Source: Stercorarius parasiticus
Lineage: Eukaryota > Chordata > Aves > Charadriiformes > Stercorariidae
Reading direction: 5' to 3'
Length of the DNA: 64,000 bases
Assembly: GCA_013396915.1 (NCBI GenBank)
Contig: VWZL01002040.1
Location: 62,342-126,341 of the forward strand
Under the pieces are notes generated by a model that did no database searches, had not been told where the DNA came from, and worked only from the letters and a program-made list of their open reading frames with translations. Below are positions 1-59,740 of the stretch, one piece after another (position 1 is the first letter of the stretch; each line of letters starts with the position of its first letter). Made by a program: the position numbers and the translations under genes.

Positions 1-560
1 GGGACATGGCGGGCTGGGCCCAGCCCTGCCGCTCCGCGCGCCAAAACGCCGCCGCCGGAAGGGAGGGGCGGCCTTCCGCTGCGCGCGGGGCTGGGTTTGA
101 GGGGGCCGGGCCACCACGCGTCGGGCGGGTGGGCGGCGAGGCACTGCACTGCACTGCACTGCACTGCACTGCACTGCACTGCACTGCACTGCACTGCACT
201 GCACTGCACTACACTACACTACACTGCACTGCACTGGTCCGCGGGGGTTTGCGCCCCGTGTAACGTCCGGGCAGGGCGCGCGCCGCCGCGGGCCGTGGGT
301 CCCCCTTCGCCCCTGGCACTTGGGGAGGGCAGCGGCCTCTGCAGGCGGGNGGTCCGGGGGCGCAGAGCCGCGCTGCCCCGCCACGCGTGGCAGAGGCCCG
401 CTCCTCTGCGGCCGGTGTGACCCACCTGGGCCCGGCCGGCGGCGGTCGGAGCTGCCGAGGGCGCCCGGGGCCGGTCCCGGGCCGGGGGCACCTCCTGCGC
501 CCTGGGAAGGGGTTGGCGGGCCCCGGAGCCCCCAGTGCAGGTCTGGGGGGTGATGCCAAA
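1..560. promoter_or_regulatory. CpG-rich patch, possible CpG-island promoter of a neighbouring gene
   Basis: The first 560 bases are very GC-rich and dense in CpG, for example the run of CCGCTCCGCGCGCC near 28-42 and repeated GCGG and CGCG words. This contrasts with the rest of the window. Such islands usually mark vertebrate promoters. It lies beyond the 3' end of CHD6, so it would serve the next gene. In human the neighbours on that side are EMILIN3 and LPIN3 (recalled synteny), but I see no coding exon of either. Position 350 is an N. Confidence 0.45.
141..235. repeat. Pentanucleotide microsatellite (GCACT)n
   Basis: Nineteen consecutive 5-bp units: fourteen GCACT, then three ACACT, then two GCACT. 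The array sits inside the CpG-rich patch. The homogeneous first part with a short variant block suggests recent expansion. Confidence 0.97.
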
Positions 561-607
561 CCCAGGCCGTATCGGAGGACGTATCAGACCATTTCATGGC
601 TCGTTTT

Positions 608-1108
608 CATAGAATCATAGAATGTGTTGGGTTGGAAGGGACCTTTTAAGGTCATCTAGTCCAACCCCCTGCAGTAAGCAGGTACATCTTCAACTAGATC
701 AGGTTGCTCAGAGCCTCATCAAGCCTGGCCTTGAATGTCTCCAGGGATGGGGCCTCCACCACCTCTCTGGGCAACCTGGGCCAATCTCTCACCACCCTCA
801 TTGTAAAGAACTTCTTCCTAAGGTCTAATCTAAACCTCCCCTGCTCTAGTTTAAAACCCCTCGTCCTATCGCTACATGCCCTTGCAAACAGCCCCTCCCC
901 AGCTTTCCTGGAGCCCCTTTAGGTACTGGAAGGCCACTATAAGGTCTCCCCAGAGCCTTCTCTTCTCCAAGCTGAACACCCCCAGCTCTCTCGGCCTGTT
1001 TTCATATCAGAGGTGCTCCAGCCCTTGGATCACCTTCATGGCCCTCCTCTGGACCCACTCCAACAGGTCCATGTCCTTCTTGTGCTGAGAGCTCCAGAGC
1101 TGGACACA
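608..1108 (-). mobile_element. CR1 non-LTR retrotransposon, 5'-truncated, minus orientation
   Basis: The plus strand starts with the reverse complement of the CR1 3' terminus (AGAATCATAGAATG) and continues with the typical reversed CR1 3' text, such as TTGGAAGGGACC, TCTAGTCCAACCCCCTGC, CACCACCTCTCTGGGCAACC and CAGCTCTCTCGGCCTGTTTTC. Similarity fades after about 1108, so the copy lacks its 5' part and most of the reverse transcriptase. CR1 is the dominant interspersed repeat of birds and is also found in crocodilians and turtles. Confidence 0.95.
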
Positions 1109-3749
1109 TGCCGGTGTGGCCGTTCTGGTTGTTCTGCCTCGCCTGAGCTGTGGGGCCGAGGAGCCATGGAGCGAGGCCGGAGCTGGGGGAGGCCTGTCCC
1201 CCTCATAGCACCCTGAGGGACGGGGTGCTCGGGGGGAGCTTGCCAGGAGCTGTGGGAATGCAGCCCTGGCACCTTCTGTCCTGCCCTGGGTTCTGCTCCT
1301 GCACACCCCAGGCTTCCTTTCTTTAAAGAAAGGGATGATTCGGTAGGAAGCCAGGGGCTGGTGGAGCCCGTCCCTCATGGAGGGTCAGCTTGGTGCTTTC
1401 TGGAATGTCGCTGCCCCTAAAAGCCAGCTTTAATCCAACACCTACGTGTGTTTGTAAAAAGATTTGCTATAAGATTAAGGAAAACTGACTGCTGTGAAAA
1501 GCCAGGAAATTAGTTTAATTGCTGATAATTAGGCTACGAAGTCAGAGTCCTACAGTTGTATTTATTCCCTCAGGAACAAGGCAGGGACCCGAGCTTTGCT
1601 TTTTGTGCATCTGTTCCTCTGTTAGAAATTGCTGCCCCTTTTCTCGGGGGGGGGAGAGGGGGAAGCAGTCACCGTGGGGTTTTCCTTTAAAAAAATAATT
1701 TGTCTTTCTACATGGTACAGGCTATTCATGTAAAATGTTTCCTCTTGCTACAACATGTCCAGTGAAAAATGTAACAGCGGAATGCCTGGCAGGAGCCAAG
1801 AGGGATGGGCAGAGATGCTGTAGAGCATCTGCCACGGCTCCGGCTCCACTCAGTTGCTCACCCGTCGCTGCTGTTCCCTGAAACCCCACCCCCACCCCGA
1901 GGGCTGGCGCTGGTCTTGCACCAACCGGCGCTTTCAGCAGGACTGGGACAGAATTCCAGGCTAAACCAGTATCATCACATCCCCATCCAGACCACTGGCA
2001 GGCAGGAGCCCGGCAGCCGTTCAAATCCCATGGGAGGGCTCACGAGGTGAGACAAGGGCCCGCGACTGATTTTCTACTAGGCTGGAGATCTTGCATTGTT
2101 TTATGCCTTTTGAGGTGAAACCTGGATTCTCCAGGAATCAGTGCTGCCTCGGCACTGCACCGGTGGCGTCGAACCACCCCTGGGTGCACCATGAAACTGT
2201 GAACACCCCAAAAGCCACAGCAGGAGGCCGAGTGTGATACTCCCAAGCTACGCAGGCTGTAAAGGACACGCTATACAGAGAGCTGGGAAGGGAAACGAGG
2301 GATAAGCTATATTTCTCTTACCACTAATTTTCCAGAGCTGCCAGCTCCGTCTGACGACTGTGGGCTGCTACGCACTGGCACACATGGTGTGAAGCACTCG
2401 GGAACCATGAATGGTGCTTTTACCTGCTCGGTAAAGCGCTCGATAGTGCTTTACAGTTGTAAAAAGTGATGAGAATTAGTGGTGTCCTGTGACTCAGCCT
2501 GTGCTCCACAGCCTTGGAGCTGAAGTGGTTCCTGACAAGGTGAAAAATACAAATGCACTGAAAAGGTCAATTTTTATTTGATACAAACCAAATGTCATTA
2601 GAGGAATTGCCCTCTGCTCACTGCCAGCCCAGATTTCGGACCCGAAATCCTTGCTTGTAACTTTGTCAAGACACCAGAGCTGCAACGTCTGCCCTTAGGG
2701 CAGGTAACACTGAGGGAAATCATTAACAACCTTTTTGTGACCGTGCAGAGAATGAAAGATCCTCTCTAAATGTGCAATGACACTTTTCTATTCTGTGTCC
2801 TGCCTGATAGTACCCAGGCAGGGACAGGAGTGCAGAGATGAGCAGCTGCAGGGTGTGTTACTGCCTCATGCTCTGGCAAAGGGCGCCTGCAAAACGAAAT
2901 CCAAAGAGAAGCTGTGCCCAACCATGTCCCGTCCGCAGCCCCCACATCCGCTCCCTTCCCACCAGTCCGTGAACAGTGAACACACCTCATTGATGAGACA
3001 GAGCACGCCGCAGCCGCAGCCGCCGTCGACGCTACAGCCTGAACGGCAGCACAAAGGCTTCTGCGTGAACCAAGGGCTGCCTGGCTGCTGCAGACCCTTG
3101 GAGCGAGTACTCTGCATTTAACAATGCCGGGGAGGGGGGAAAGGCTGCAGTGTGCGGAGCCAGAATTTAAAGGGAGACTCAGGAACTGGAAATTCAGAGT
3201 TCACACTCTCATTTTGCCTCCTCTGCCCCTGTCCAAGCGGTATCTGGTGTCTCTTCTGCCTGCTGTTTTCCTGCTTCTCACCCCAAACAAACACAGCAAC
3301 AAAATGCCAGGACAAGGTGTTCATGCAAGGGCAGGGCTAGCAAGCAAAAACCCTTGGTTTACTCTGCCTTTTTTCCTGGACCTCAAATAAATTACTTAGC
3401 TTTTCCTGTGCATCTGTTTATTTTTCTGAAAAAACCAAATTAATACCTACTTTTCTAAAGCCTGAGATCCTTACATTTGAGCATTTAGTTGGCACCTATT
3501 AGCGTTTTACAAGGCTGAGATGGAGGCGCTTAGTATCTCAGTGAGAGGAACCGAACAGCTCTTCTGCCGGGAGGTGCCGCCTCAGTGCAAAGGAGGGTAA
3601 CTGGTATGGGGGGGTCTCACGACTGGTCTCTGGGCTTCTGCCCACCCTCTGGGTGCAGCGGGTCGCAGACAGCCCCTGCGCCCGCCGTGTGCTTATGCTG
3701 CCCGTGGAGCACGGGCTGCTCCAGTCATCGGCAACTCAGGCAGGACAAT
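1109..3749. other. Intergenic sequence, no gene recognised
   Basis: I read both strands and found no exon with a recognisable protein and no second mobile element. There is a G-run at about 1646-1664 that could form a quadruplex. One AATAAA reading on the minus strand (TTTATT at 3417-3422) could be a distal CHD6 polyadenylation signal, without further support. Confidence 0.5.
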
Positions 3750-3815
3750 GGCAGGTTAACCCGTGCGGGACGGCAGGTTAACCCACTTGACACGACGAGT
3801 TAACCCAGGCGGTGC
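3750..3815. repeat. Degenerate 22-bp tandem repeat, three copies
   Basis: The hexamer GTTAAC occurs at 3755, 3777 and 3799, exactly 22 bases apart. The first two units share GGCAGGTTAACCC, and the third keeps GTTAACCC. Outside this core the units have diverged. Confidence 0.85.
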
Positions 3816-4149
3816 CGGGTGACGGAGTTGCTGGCCGCAGCGGGGGGTTTATCCCAGTCACTCCATGGGTGGGAGGAGAAGCCCTTCCCAGAGCATCGCA
3901 CATCCCACTGCTTGGGAAGAGCAGCCCCACAGAAGGGAGAGGTCCGCCGGGTTCAACAGCTTCTCAACGGATTTGTGCTGAGAGAAAGGCAAGTAACGTT
4001 TATCACTGAGTCAGGTGAATTAAACATTCACATATATTTGCTGAAAAAAATTATATACATCTGTAGCAAGGCTCTGCCAAGTTTGAAAGATAAGCATCAT
4101 CTAGTCACTAAATTAAAAAAATAAAAATCTGACTTTTAAATCTTTTTCT

Positions 4150-6657
4150 TTTTATCCATGTTCAAGAGCACAGACAGTTTATTTTGTTAGCACATTTGGT
4201 GAAGAATGTATGTTTGTGTGAGTACTCATGAAAACCAGTGAAAATTTGGCATTTCTTTTGGATATGATGGAAAATAAGAAGCAGCCACTTACGCCTTACA
4301 GTCTAAATAATCCACAGCGTATATCGGGTTGCAAAAGGGTCACAAAGTAGCAGTCAAAGAGAAGCCTAAACACCCAGAGACGTAGCATACATGTCTGATA
4401 AGGAAGAACAAGGTATAGAGCATGCTGGCTAATTAAATAAATTTCACTTTAAACCCTGTTCCTTATGCGTGTAACCCTGGAAAAACCATCCCGTAACAAG
4501 AAATGGACTCTAAAGAGATTTCTGTATCCATTCACAGTAAGGCTTTGAAGATATATGAAGTTTTATAGCATTTGTATTTTAAGGATTTAGGGCAAGTACA
4601 TGTTCTTCTACTGAATAAAAAGAAAGTTAGTACTTAAAAGGTTCAAAAATATATCAATCGTGATTTTTTTTTTTTTTACATAAATAAATTATATTGATTT
4701 TGGATTTAACAGCTGAAAAAACCCTTTCTGCTTCCACTGGAGGCAAAACTGAACAAAATGTTAGTTAAATAGAGATAGCAGCATTTCTAAGAAATCTGTC
4801 GATAGTGATACAGTATCTATGCTACAAGGATGTTATTAAATAGAACACATTTAATTATCGGGGGAAGGGGGGTTGCATTATGATTGGTTACATACTTAAA
4901 AAAAAAAATCATCCAATCCAGTAAACTGGGAATAAATTCCGTGAAAATATAAACCAAATGCTTTTTAGACCATGGGTAACAGACTTCTTTGAGATGCTAA
5001 TTTTAACATGTACATAATTTATAATCCCAAATGTATAAAAGACAATGACAAAAAGCATCATAAATAAATAATGCAAACTGAAATAGTTATGTCAAAACAT
5101 TTGGACCATCTGATAAATTAGCAAAACTGTAACAGAAAATAAGTAAAAAATACAGTAAATTGTGACAACCAAATGTGAAACCGATTACTAGCACGCTCCC
5201 AACTCCCTCACCAGCCTGCCTTTTATCTCACTGCTGCACCACCGTGGGTTTATTTCAAGTCTCAAACCATGAGCTGCAAATAAGAACAAGCCCAAGCGAA
5301 AGCAAAACGAAAGGAGGAGCGAGGGGAAGGAGAAAGAAGAAGAGTTGCCTGTGGAGGTGTCTCAGTACCCAGAGCTGCGGGGGCTGACAGCATTACTGCC
5401 TCTCCGTTTAAAATGCAGACGGCGAAATCATTTGCCCAAGAGGCGGGACTCGGAAATACTGTTCAACAGCAAACGGAATGGAAAGAAGAAGCCAAGGTCA
5501 TCTCTTCACAGTCTAACACTAGAAAAGAAGAAACTCAAGCTTTGAAAGTCTCAGAGGTCCTTCTCAGAGGACTCCCCAAACAGGAAAAGTGGCCTACAGC
5601 CTTTTCCTTGTTTGCTGAAAGGACGTTGCTTCCGGGGTAAGGAGTGGAAAATATAAAAACTCAAAAAGCCTCAGTGTTCATATAAGAGCATTAAAATCAG
5701 TGTGGCCTGTTCACAGCTGGAAAAAAATACCTTTACAGCACTTCTAATGCCATAGATGAGAACTAACGCCATAGAGGAGAACTGAAGACTAGCAGAATGA
5801 TGAAGAAACTGGTAGCTACAGTTACAGTAATCCCAAAAAAGTCATGCAAGATGTGCAAAACCTTTCCAGCTCAAGCTGAAAAGTTCTTGTAACTACCGAG
5901 GAAAGGGCAACTAAACTCCACTTAACGTAAAACCAAACTTTGTTTTTAAAAAATACAAAAGAATGTCTACGTCATATTTTCACTCGCTGCAGTTTGTCTC
6001 CAAACCTTTGAGGTGGGGTGGTAAAGAAATTATATCACTACCAGTTATGCTTTTTCCTTTCAAAGAAATGAATATATGCATTTTCAATCATTAGTTATAT
6101 ACTTCTGTCTATACTACTATTCTAGTAACCATGATAAAATAGGGAAATACTTTAAATCAAAAATACACATTAGCACTTACTATAGCTGTGCTTTTTACCC
6201 CCAAATACAGGCTTTTTCGTTCAGCGTCGCTGTAGACAGAATTACCCTTGTCTGCGTGTAGACCAAGAGGTAAAGACTTTTCTTTTGCTCTTGATTTTTT
6301 TGCTGCTTTTTCTTCTCAAAGGAGTGAGCAATTTGAGGGGGTGACCGAGTACGGGATTTGCTATCGTCGGCTGGGATGAACGACTGGAAAAACAGAACAA
6401 GAATTCGGTGCCTCCCATACTAGCTAGACAACACTGTTTATCTAATAAAGTGGCAAGACCCTGCAACTATTAACATGTAGTATGTCACCAGAGTTTTTTT
6501 CTGACAAGGAATTAGGTAGATAATATTACTCATGGAAACACAGGTTTATGAAGGCGGAGCGGGGTGGGAGGGTAAGTAACAAAGAGTTTATGGGATAAGA
6601 AACTCACAAGCCACAATCTTTTTGTGGTTTTTTTTTTTTTTCAATGAAACAAAAGTT
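4150..6657 (-). other. CHD6: Probable CHD6 3' untranslated region
   Basis: The roughly 2.5 kb after the CHD6 stop codon is clearly more AT-rich than the introns and carries no open frame of note. Candidate polyadenylation hexamers on the minus strand are AATAAA at 5249-5254 and 4178-4183 and ATTAAA at 4850-4855. The 4178 site would give a 3' UTR near the length I recall for human CHD6 mRNA. No clear GU-rich downstream element was seen, so the end is uncertain. Confidence 0.5.
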
Positions 6658-54122
<47,465 letters not shown>

Positions 54123-57100
54123 CTGCAGAGAGAACAGAAAGGCAGCGTGTGAAGCAAATGGCAGATATAGAAACAGCAGGTGCTCTAGGGGGAACTGCAG
54201 CCCCAGCAAGGCTCTAATCACCCGGGCGCAGCACAAGCAATATCCCTCGACCTTCGGGGAACTATGGCTAACGGCCACCACGCACATACACAGCTCAAAG
54301 GGAAGGACCCCCCTTCCCTACCCGACGGAGGCTGAGAGGTTAGAGAGGCCTTTCGGTTCCCCACCAGCCCACGTAGGTCCGGAGCGGAGGTGGCGGGCCC
54401 CTCTGCTGTGTCCCCAAGCACAGTCCTGCCTTTGATTGCACACTCCGCACCCCACTCTGCTGAGACCCAGAGCAACCCACACACCCAGGCTACCTCCTGC
54501 CCGTTGCCCAGAGCTAGAGATTGTCCCAACAGGGAAGGGAGAGGGAATTAAGGCCACCCTGCAGCCTCCAGCAACAAGAAGCAGGCCCCCAAGTCTGTTC
54601 AGGACAGAGTTCAGGACAGAAGAGGGAGGTTAGATGGACACCTTTCCCGGGAGCTGCTGGGTGCGGGGCTCCCTCCAGCCCAGAACGGAGCTGCTCTTCC
54701 TGCTCCAGCTCTTCCTTCACTTCCTGTGAACTTTCCAGCACTGAACACTGAAAGGAATTCAGCTGCCTCCCCGGCGTGCTCTGCTGCGTCAGGCCCAACC
54801 AGAAAACAGCATGAAAAGGCTCAACTCTGCTCGAGCAGCAGCAGGAGCGTCTGCGATAAGGAGTCCAGGCTCGTCAGCCCCAACCCCGGCTCCTCGGGCA
54901 GCAGCCTGGGCTGGTGGGGCTGTCAGGGGACAGCCTGAGGAAGGGAGCTCCAGGTGATGATTCACACTGGGGACCAGAAAAATCCGTTGCAAGAGCTGCC
55001 AGAGGTGGGGAGAGCAAGGGATGCCCAAAGGGCTGGTCAGAAGCATAGATGTATGCAGCAAGGATGGGGAAAGCAACATGTCGGGCTCTCCTTCAGCTGC
55101 TGTGCCGGATAGTTCCCATCCCCAAGGCTGTGTCATAGGCAGCGCCTGGCCCTGCCTGCACATCCAGCCAGCCCACTGCACCCTCTCCTCTCCGCCTGTG
55201 ATCAGGGGGCCACTGGAGAGCGGCTGGGGCCACGGCCAGCAGCGATCCCTCATGGTACTGCTGAGTGCCTGCCAACACTGGGAACCCAGGCAGGTCTCAG
55301 CCCACTGGCCCAGCAGCACGGGCACTCTGAGCTGCTCCTCCGGCCCCGCAAGGGAGAGCAAACCCCATAGCCTTCACAGGAGACGGCACGCTTTTCACCC
55401 ACAACCCCCTGATTAACTCTTTTTAATGCATGGCTCGGCCATGACCAGAGGGAAGCTGTGGCCATCCTCGGCCTGCCTTGCCATGGCTGGGCTGGCAGAT
55501 CAGCAACAGACCAAGCCCAGCAGTGTGACCAGCGCTGGAAAGCTGGTCCTGCAGACAGGTGTTTGGTAGCTGTCCCATGAGACAAGGTGTCTAGTGAGCT
55601 CGCACCGGCACCCTGCACCCATGGCTGCCCTGCACCAGAGGTGCTGGCTCATTCACAAGCCACTTCCCTGGTGCTGAGGTGCCAGTTCCTCTGGCAGCAA
55701 TGCCCCGGCCCTGCAGACTCCCACCACCACCAGGCTCTTCAGAGCTGTGGGAGAGTATGTAAATATTTACATCCTACGGGCTGAGGACTGGAGCCCGTTC
55801 AGGGTGGTCTAGGCTCAGGGCACTCTGTATGCACGGATTTCGGATTTGGATTAGATGGAAACATTAAACGAAACAGGCTGTAAAGGGGAAAAGACCCCTG
55901 ATGCCCCTGCAGCCACACATGAGTGGGGCTGCCAGCACATCTGGCATCAGCCAGGCAGGCGGCAGCAGCATCTCTGCCAGCATATGGCCACCTCTAGCAT
56001 TGCCCCGGCCCCTGCTGCCTGTCTGCTCCAGCGACCTGGGACAGGGGAGAACAACCATTCTGTCACATGGACAAGCCATCAAAATGCACCCAAGCAATTA
56101 ATAGGAACCTATTCTGGGCTGGAAAAAATTCAGCACTGTAGATGCTGCCTCTGAGCCCACAGGCTGAGCAACAGGATCAGTCCCAGTCTTTGCATTCCTC
56201 AGATCTTGCAAGCTGGGAATCAGCTGGAACAATTTACTGGATTAGCTACAAAGCTCACAGACCCCCAAGAGCCTGGATCTCCTTTTGCTTCTGCGCTGAA
56301 CAGCAGCCAAGCGCAGATACCAGACAGAAAGCAAATCTTCAGCATCTCTGCACAGCAGGAGGGTGAACTACTCCTTCCGAGCCACAGCTTGTAGCCCTGA
56401 GTCTCGCAAGGGGCAGACCACCCAATGAGCAACAGGTCTGGATACTGCTGTTCTGGTGCCATCCAAGTGCTGAGCGCCTGGAGCAGCTCCATCCCCAGCA
56501 GCCTGTACCTGGGGGAGCTGAGCCACGATGGCCAGGCCAGTGCGTCCCTCTCATTGCGTGCAGCAGTAATTCCCAGCAAACCAGCATGGAGCAGGGAGCG
56601 GCTCACGATTTCCAGCACCACACACCAGCCAAGTGGTCCAAAGCTCCCCCCCTACCCCATCTGCTGTCTGCATCTACAGCTCCAAGCCAGGCTATGGAGC
56701 CCAGGCAGGTCCCGCTTGCTGTTGGCATGTCCACTGCCAGGATGTGCCAGAAGCCTCAGGCCCCACCGCATGAGAGGGGCTGATAAAGCTGTCAGGAGAG
56801 CAGGCCTCAAACCATGACCTCCTTTGCGGGGTCTGCCTCGTGCTTTGTTGTGCTGATGAGGCAAATCAGAAAGGGCATTTCTGTGGTTGCTGATGAAGAC
56901 ATCCCAGCCTGCCACAAGCCCTGCTGCAACAGAAAGTTGAATGCTTTATATAAAAAACCAGGAGCTGTCAGAAGGTTTGTGAAAATACAACCCTTCTGCT
57001 CCTCCTGCATCACCTCTTGCCTGCCAACAGCCCCTCCAGCCTCTAGGCAAGCCCATCACGGTGGGAGCACAGACATGTCCACCCCAGCACACCTCCCAGG

Positions 57101-59080
57101 CAGCGCTGCAGGCCCCCAGATCCAGCAGTGCCAGCACTTTGCCATGGGATGCCCTGTGGGCACCAGGCATCACAGTCTGCTGCGTCCGGGAAGCAGTGGT
57201 GGTACCAGGCAGCAGCGCCTGCCTCCAGCTGGAGCAGCCAGAAGCTTCTGGCACAGGCCCTGCCATGAAAGGGCCATCAAACACCAGAGCTTATGGTACC
57301 GAGCAGCTCACGGCCAGGCCTTGCACAGGCAGCAGAAGCACAGAGGGGCAGGGAAACCAGGCTCCTCCACACCGACTGCGGGCAAGGTACTGCCAGCCCC
57401 AGAAACCCTTTTGCACCCAAGGCTGCTTGGTTTGTCTTCACGGAAAAAGGCTCCCTGTCATGCTCCTACAAGTCCATGGCAAGCTCCTGCCATCCACACA
57501 GGACTGTGCTACGGACTACAAATCTGCAGTCAGAGCTTGGCGCACTGCTGCGAGTCAGGGAATGGGCTTTTCCTACTTGCCCTTGATGAGGTTCAGTTTA
57601 TCCTGCCTTCTTATCAACAGGAAAAGCCTGAGAAAGCAGTGCCAGTGTCATCTGTGCTCCTGCATGGCTTCAAAGCACACTTGCGGCTTGCCTGCGGCAG
57701 CCCAGCCAGTCCTTTGTGGCAGGCAGGAGCACACCATCCCCACGCAGCCGGGGCCGGAGCATCAGCTGCTGCCCCTGTGCCACAGGGAACCACCACCTCT
57801 GCTTCCAAACAGTGAGGAGCTGAAGGGCCTGTGTCACACCGATGGGGACACAGCACCACAGGGAGCTCTGCTGCAGCAGCACCCTCCAGGCTGAGTGGCC
57901 TGAGACACACATCTCCACGAGCCATCAGGCTGCCCATGGCTTTGCCCAGGCTACTGGCCATTGTGTCTGCAGCAACAGCCAGCAGTGACACACTACCACG
58001 TTCAGACTCCCTTCACAGGGGAGAAACATCCAGCTCCAGGAGCCTAAACGTGGCAAATCGTAGCCCCAGGATGCTGCTGCAGCAAGTGGGCAAGGTGGGC
58101 TCCCCTTGTCTGCTCTGGACCAGCCCAGGACTGCTCTAGGCCAGTTCTGTGACCCCGAGGCGGGCAGGAGTGGGGCAGGGCAGGCAGCATGCTCTGCCTC
58201 CCCGGCTGGCCAGGCTGGCTGCAGCTCGGGACCTCCAGTGGCAGGACTGCATCCAGACCATGGCAGCTAAGCGCTGCATGAACCCACCTGTAACCATGGG
58301 CGCCAAAGCACCCAGTGGCATTCAGTACTACAAACTGCAAGGTATGGGCACAACCCACTGATTTTGTTTAAATTGTGCTGCCCTCCTAAGTAGCTTCTAG
58401 TTCTCAAGGTGTGAGAGTACGAAGGAGGATTTCCTTGTAACCCACTCTGTCCCATTCACTGTTTGGCCGTTCTCCATCACACCCTTCCCCTGCAGAGCTC
58501 TCTTGGCCCACCTAAGGTACAGGTGACAAGTCTCCCTCTCCTTGCAGGTGGGCTGGGCCGGCTCTCAGACCATCTGCCTCAACCTTCTCTGCACCTCTTC
58601 TAACCCCATCAGCTTTGGGGTGGCAGTAGGAAAGCACACAGTGTCAGAGAGGTACCACATAGGAGGGTTTCTGCTCTGTTCCTTCTCCCTTTCCAAACCA
58701 CTGAATGAGCCTCTGGGACAACCTGCAGGCAGATGCCAAGCTCTCTGCCAACGTTTTACAGTCTCCTCCAAGAGCGAGGACAGCCCCGAGTGAAGATACA
58801 CGCATGGCTGGTTCCCCCATATGCATTACTTGGCACATCTTAAGACTTTCTTCAACTCTTCAGACTCCGTTTCCATTTCAGCATCTCAGATGATTGCAGA
58901 AATCAGCTGGCGCCTTCTCCCCTGCTCCATGCCACGAAAGCAGAGACATTTTTCCTGTACTTTGCTTCCTATTCTTTAACGAGTCACTAATTCACAGAAA
59001 GACCTCTTATCAGGACAATGGTTAACTTCTTTAAAATGATTCAGTGAGAAACTTTCTCAACAGTTGTTTGGGAGCCCATG
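54123..59080 (-). other. Upstream CHD6 intron or 5' flank
   Basis: No exon matching the expected short N-terminal peptide was found on the minus strand. Moderate CpG density at 54220-54400 is not enough to call a promoter. A perfect 16-bp palindrome lies at 55757-55772. Long plus-strand open frames near 56.8-57.9 kb reflect GC-rich composition and match no protein I know. Confidence 0.6.
55757..55772. promoter_or_regulatory. Palindromic forkhead-like motif
   Basis: ATGTAAATATTTACAT is a perfect 16-bp palindrome made of two opposed TGTAAATA/TATTTACA sites, the core bound by forkhead (FOX) factors. Occupancy cannot be judged from sequence. Confidence 0.35.
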
Positions 59081-59089
59081 AGCACTGTT

Positions 59090-59740
59090 CCATCCCAGAC
59101 CAAACTCACCCCTGCGATCTGGCTACCTTTAAAATCCTCGGCAGATTGCAAGGACTAACTTTGCTTTACAAAAGCCACACTGACTAATCACCAGTGTAGT
59201 ATTTTCATAGATAAAATGTTTATTATAGTTCCTAACCATTTATCCAATACCCAGTAAACATACTGGCTTTTCATTCCACATTTATTAAACCTCGCCTTCC
59301 ACAGATGTGGCCCTCATGCAACAGCCCGTAACACTATTTATTAGCAATTTCCAACACCTAATCAGGCTCCTTTACAATTCTAGACCAAATACCATCAAAG
59401 CCTGGTGGCTTATGTTACTTCGCTCAAAAATGTCTTTATCAAACACTTTAATTTAAGGGCAACTCTCCAATGCATGTGGCATCAGGGATGGCTCTGGGTT
59501 GGGAGCCTTCCTGACAGTGCTGTTCTACCAACGCCCCATTTCCACGAGCACTTACTTGACACCTGAATCACTTATTTACCCTATGAACCCTCTTAAAGGC
59601 TTTTTAGTCCTGAGATATTTGAAAAAAAATTTATTACTAGACTCTGTGTCTTTAGCAAGGGGTTCCTAAAAATCTTTTAAATCCTGCCTTATTACAGGTT
59701 TGCTTTTAAATTCCCAGAATATGCGTCCTTTTTCTTACTA
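59090..59740 (-). mobile_element. Ancient L3/CR1-like non-LTR retrotransposon relic, minus orientation
   Basis: Read on the plus strand, phrases such as CTTTACAAAAGCCACACTGAC, ATAGTTCCTAACCATTTATC, ACCATCAAAGCCTGGTGGCTTA-like text, TGAACCCTCTTAAAGGC and TTTTTAGTCCTGAGATATTT occur in the order expected for the reverse complement of an old amniote L3/CR1-type reverse transcriptase region. Many indels break any frame. It is clearly older than the three CR1 copies. Confidence 0.55.

Noticed and set aside
6622..6643. Poly-T run just after the stop on the plus strand as a retroposon tail
   Set aside because: It is an isolated homopolymer in the 3' UTR with no adjoining retroposed sequence or target-site duplication.
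54123..54287. Upstream extension of CHD6 exon 1 starting at an ATG at 54287
   Set aside because: The frame is open, but a strong pyrimidine-rich acceptor at 54123 and the known CHD6 N-terminus favour splicing. Kept only as an alternative.
56814..57894. Plus-strand open frames of 333 and 277 codons
   Set aside because: Two different frames of the same GC-rich stretch are open at once, the proteins are low complexity with no recognised motif, and no splice or promoter context supports them.
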